This document shows, piece after piece, positions 4,756 to 6,412 of a stretch of 6,412 nt of DNA (its first letter is position 1; every line of letters begins with the position of its first letter). The stretch is taken from NCBI GenBank assembly GCA_017987425.1, contig JAGNTT010000108.1, positions 1 through 6,412 on the forward strand, written 5' to 3'. The DNA is from Candidatus Omnitrophota bacterium. GTDB taxonomy: Bacteria > Omnitrophota > Gorgyraeia > Zapsychrales > Fredricksoniimonadaceae. The notes under the pieces are model-generated. The model ran no database searches. It was given only the letters and a program-made list of their open reading frames with translations, and was not told the DNA's origin. Position numbers and translations under genes: made by a program.

Positions 4756-6412
4756 TTACTGAGCGGAATTTTTAAGACCTTCAATATATCCTTCAGGCGC
4801 TTCCGCCCCCAGATTACGGGATTTTTCCGCATCCTCCAAGGCCTCTTTAAAACGTCCCTGCCGCGTACGAATTATGGAACGGTTGTAATAAGCTTCCGCG
4901 TAATTCGGGTCAAGCTCAGCGGCCTTGTTAAAATCAGCCAGCGCGCTTTCATCCTGCAGTAATTTGGCATGTATTGTGCCTCGATTGTTAACAGCCCGCG
5001 CATTCTTGGGCTCGAGTTCAATGACCTTATCGTAATCTTTAATCGCGCGGTTAAATTCACCCTGATGGTTATAAATATTCCCGCGCTCCAGATAGCCGTC
5101 GGGAAATGAAGGATTGGCGGCGATCGTCCTGTTGTAATCCGCAAATGCGAATTGGTCTTCTCCGAGCGCCGCGAAAGATTTGGCCCGACGATAATAACCC
5201 TTCTCGTAATGCGGAAACAGTTCCGTGACTCTGGTGAAATCATTGATGGCCGAACGATGCCTGCCAATCTGAGCCAACAATATTCCCCGGTTAAAGAATG
5301 CGTCCGCATTGTCCGGATCAAACTTAAGGATGGCGCCGTAATCCGCCAGCGCAAGATCATACTGTTTGCGATTGATGTACTCAACCGCTCTGTCGTTGTA
5401 TGCCAGAAATTCCGTCGGATTGTGACGGATCACATAGTCCCATAACACCAGTGAATTATTCCATACTAATGTTTGTCCGACCGACTTAAGCGCGAGCAAG
5501 CAAATGACCGCATATAAAAAAATCTGAGCGGCGATCTTCCATCGTAACGAGCGCGCTTCAAACAGACGAATCAAGTGCTCGGCAACGAGTCCGCCAATCA
5601 GACAAAAGCCGAGGCTCGGCAAATACATAAACCGGTCAGCGACAACGTTGATGTCCTTGGCGGAATCATAACGCAGAAGAAAAAAGATCGAGAACACATA
5701 AAATCCAACGGCAAAAATCCACCAGCGGTTATTGAAAAACTTCCAAAGACTCCAGATTATCCCGATGACAAACAATAAAGAAAAGACATACGCGGGATTA
5801 CCCAAACTCACAGGTTGCGGAACGTGATAAATAGGAACCAGCACCGAGGGCCAGATGAATTTCCAGATGTAGAAACCAAACGACCATGCCCACGTCAGGA
5901 GCGCCTCCATCGGATTGTCGATGGGATTGCGGACGTGCAGACAATACGTGATCCATACAACCGGGACAAAGACAGCGACGATCGGAAGCTTCTCCGCCAT
6001 AGCCTGCCATGAGAACTCCCGGCGCTGAAACCAGTCGATCAGAAAGCATATGAGAGGAAGACTTAGGGCCATCGGCTTGGCGAGAAGGCTTAAGACACCA
6101 AACAGAAAAAAAGCCGCGTATGGCAGCGGCATTTTCTCTTTTAAATAATTCATGTACTGCAAAAGAGCCAATAAATAAAAGAACGCGTAAAGCAAGTCCT
6201 TGCGTTCCGTCACCCACGCAACTGATTCGACCCGCATCGGATGAACGCCGAATAGAAGCGCCGCGCCGAACGCCGCGACAACGGACAATCCCAATCGCTG
6301 GGCCAGCACGAATACAAGAAGCGAGTTGATGATATGCAGAAGTAAATTATCTAAATGATAAACGAAAGGATCGGATCCGAAAAATTTATGCTCAACGGCA
6401 AAGGAAAGCGTC
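4756..6412 (-). CDS. Multi-pass membrane TPR protein, TMTC-like GT-C family; 5' end cut by window edge
   Basis: 551 residues are visible; the reading frame is open to the right edge, so the true start lies outside and the GTG at 6309 is internal. The first about 300 residues hold roughly ten hydrophobic segments with motifs typical of bacterial relatives of TMTC/GT-C proteins: a YHLDNLLLHIINSLLVF segment, HPMRVESVAWVTERKDLLY (57-75) and ADRFMYLPSLGF (258-269). Residues 332-535 (bases 5418-4807) are six contiguous 34-residue TPR units with the expected G/A-Y-A-x-P pattern, each beginning with P; a 16-residue tail follows. TMTC proteins are eukaryotic O-mannosyltransferases; bacterial relatives are mostly uncharacterised, so the donor and acceptor are unknown. 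The usual acidic residues of the first loop would lie in the missing part. The TPRs probably face the periplasm and bind a protein partner (inference). Confidence 0.85.
   Translation of the reverse strand, partial: TLSFAVEHKFFGSDPFVYHLDNLLLHIINSLLVFVLAQRLGLSVVAAFGAALLFGVHPMRVESVAWVTERKDLLYAFFYLLALLQYMNYLKEKMPLPYAAFFLFGVLSLLAKPMALSLPLICFLIDWFQRREFSWQAMAEKLPIVAVFVPVVWITYCLHVRNPIDNPMEALLTWAWSFGFYIWKFIWPSVLVPIYHVPQPVSLGNPAYVFSLLFVIGIIWSLWKFFNNRWWIFAVGFYVFSIFFLLRYDSAKDINVVADRFMYLPSLGFCLIGGLVAEHLIRLFEARSLRWKIAAQIFLYAVICLLALKSVGQTLVWNNSLVLWDYVIRHNPTEFLAYNDRAVEYINRKQYDLALADYGAILKFDPDNADAFFNRGILLAQIGRHRSAINDFTRVTELFPHYEKGYYRRAKSFAALGEDQFAFADYNRTIAANPSFPDGYLERGNIYNHQGEFNRAIKDYDKVIELEPKNARAVNNRGTIHAKLLQDESALADFNKAAELDPNYAEAYYNRSIIRTRQGRFKEALEDAEKSRNLGAEAPEGYIEGLKNSAQ

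Noticed and set aside
4739..4762. CTCAG/CTGAG stem after the TPR gene as a terminator
   Set aside because: Only five GC-poor pairs with a long loop, and no T-tract follows on the minus strand.
6307..6309. GTG at 6309 as the start of the TPR protein
   Set aside because: The frame continues to the window edge with family-typical residues (a YHLDNLLLHIINS segment), so the gene is cut and does not start here.

Overview
The window is a compact stretch of bacterial chromosome, and every convincing gene lies on the minus strand. It contains bS21, a purine-biosynthesis enzyme, a P-II type regulator, a radical-SAM aminomutase, an ATP-grasp ligase and a membrane TPR protein. No phage, plasmid or insertion-sequence genes are visible. 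Base composition is near 50% GC, with short AT-rich spacers. The phylum cannot be fixed from the sequence. The mix of a GC-rich 7-bp-periodic inverted repeat, a membrane GT-C-like TPR protein and a KamA/ATP-grasp pair makes me think of an uncultured Gram-negative lineage such as Omnitrophota or a PVC relative. That is a guess.

Layout from right to left, in the direction of transcription: (1) 6412-4756, the 3' part of a multi-membrane-segment protein with six C-terminal TPR units (TMTC-like GT-C family), cut by the window edge. (2) 4755-4520, an AT-rich spacer with a good sigma70-type promoter, phased A-tracts and a terminator-like hairpin plus U7 ending just before the next start codon. (3) 4519-2319, a two-gene operon: a D-Ala-D-Ala-ligase-like ATP-grasp enzyme translationally coupled (ATGA overlap) to a lysine 2,3-aminomutase, closed by a clear intrinsic terminator at 2290-2256. 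(4) 2220-1918, a P-II protein with a 12-residue deletion in the T-loop. (5) 1901-1601, a perfect-consensus promoter, a leader and rpsU (bS21). (6) 1600-1471, a spacer dominated by an imperfect inverted repeat built from GACGnnn heptamers. (7) 1470-961, a PfpI/DJ-1 family protein, and two bases later purH (958 to beyond the left edge).

The most promising candidate for an undescribed system is the ATP-grasp/KamA pair. The aminomutase keeps every residue known to bind cofactor and lysine in the clostridial enzyme, so beta-lysine is the expected product. The coupled ligase keeps the ATP-grasp catalytic residues but lacks the usual N-terminal D-Ala site motif, so it may join beta-lysine to something else. 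The pair has its own promoter and possibly a transcription attenuator. The rest is housekeeping with three oddities: the short-T-loop P-II, the Glu-to-Gln change in the PfpI protein, and the heptamer inverted repeat.
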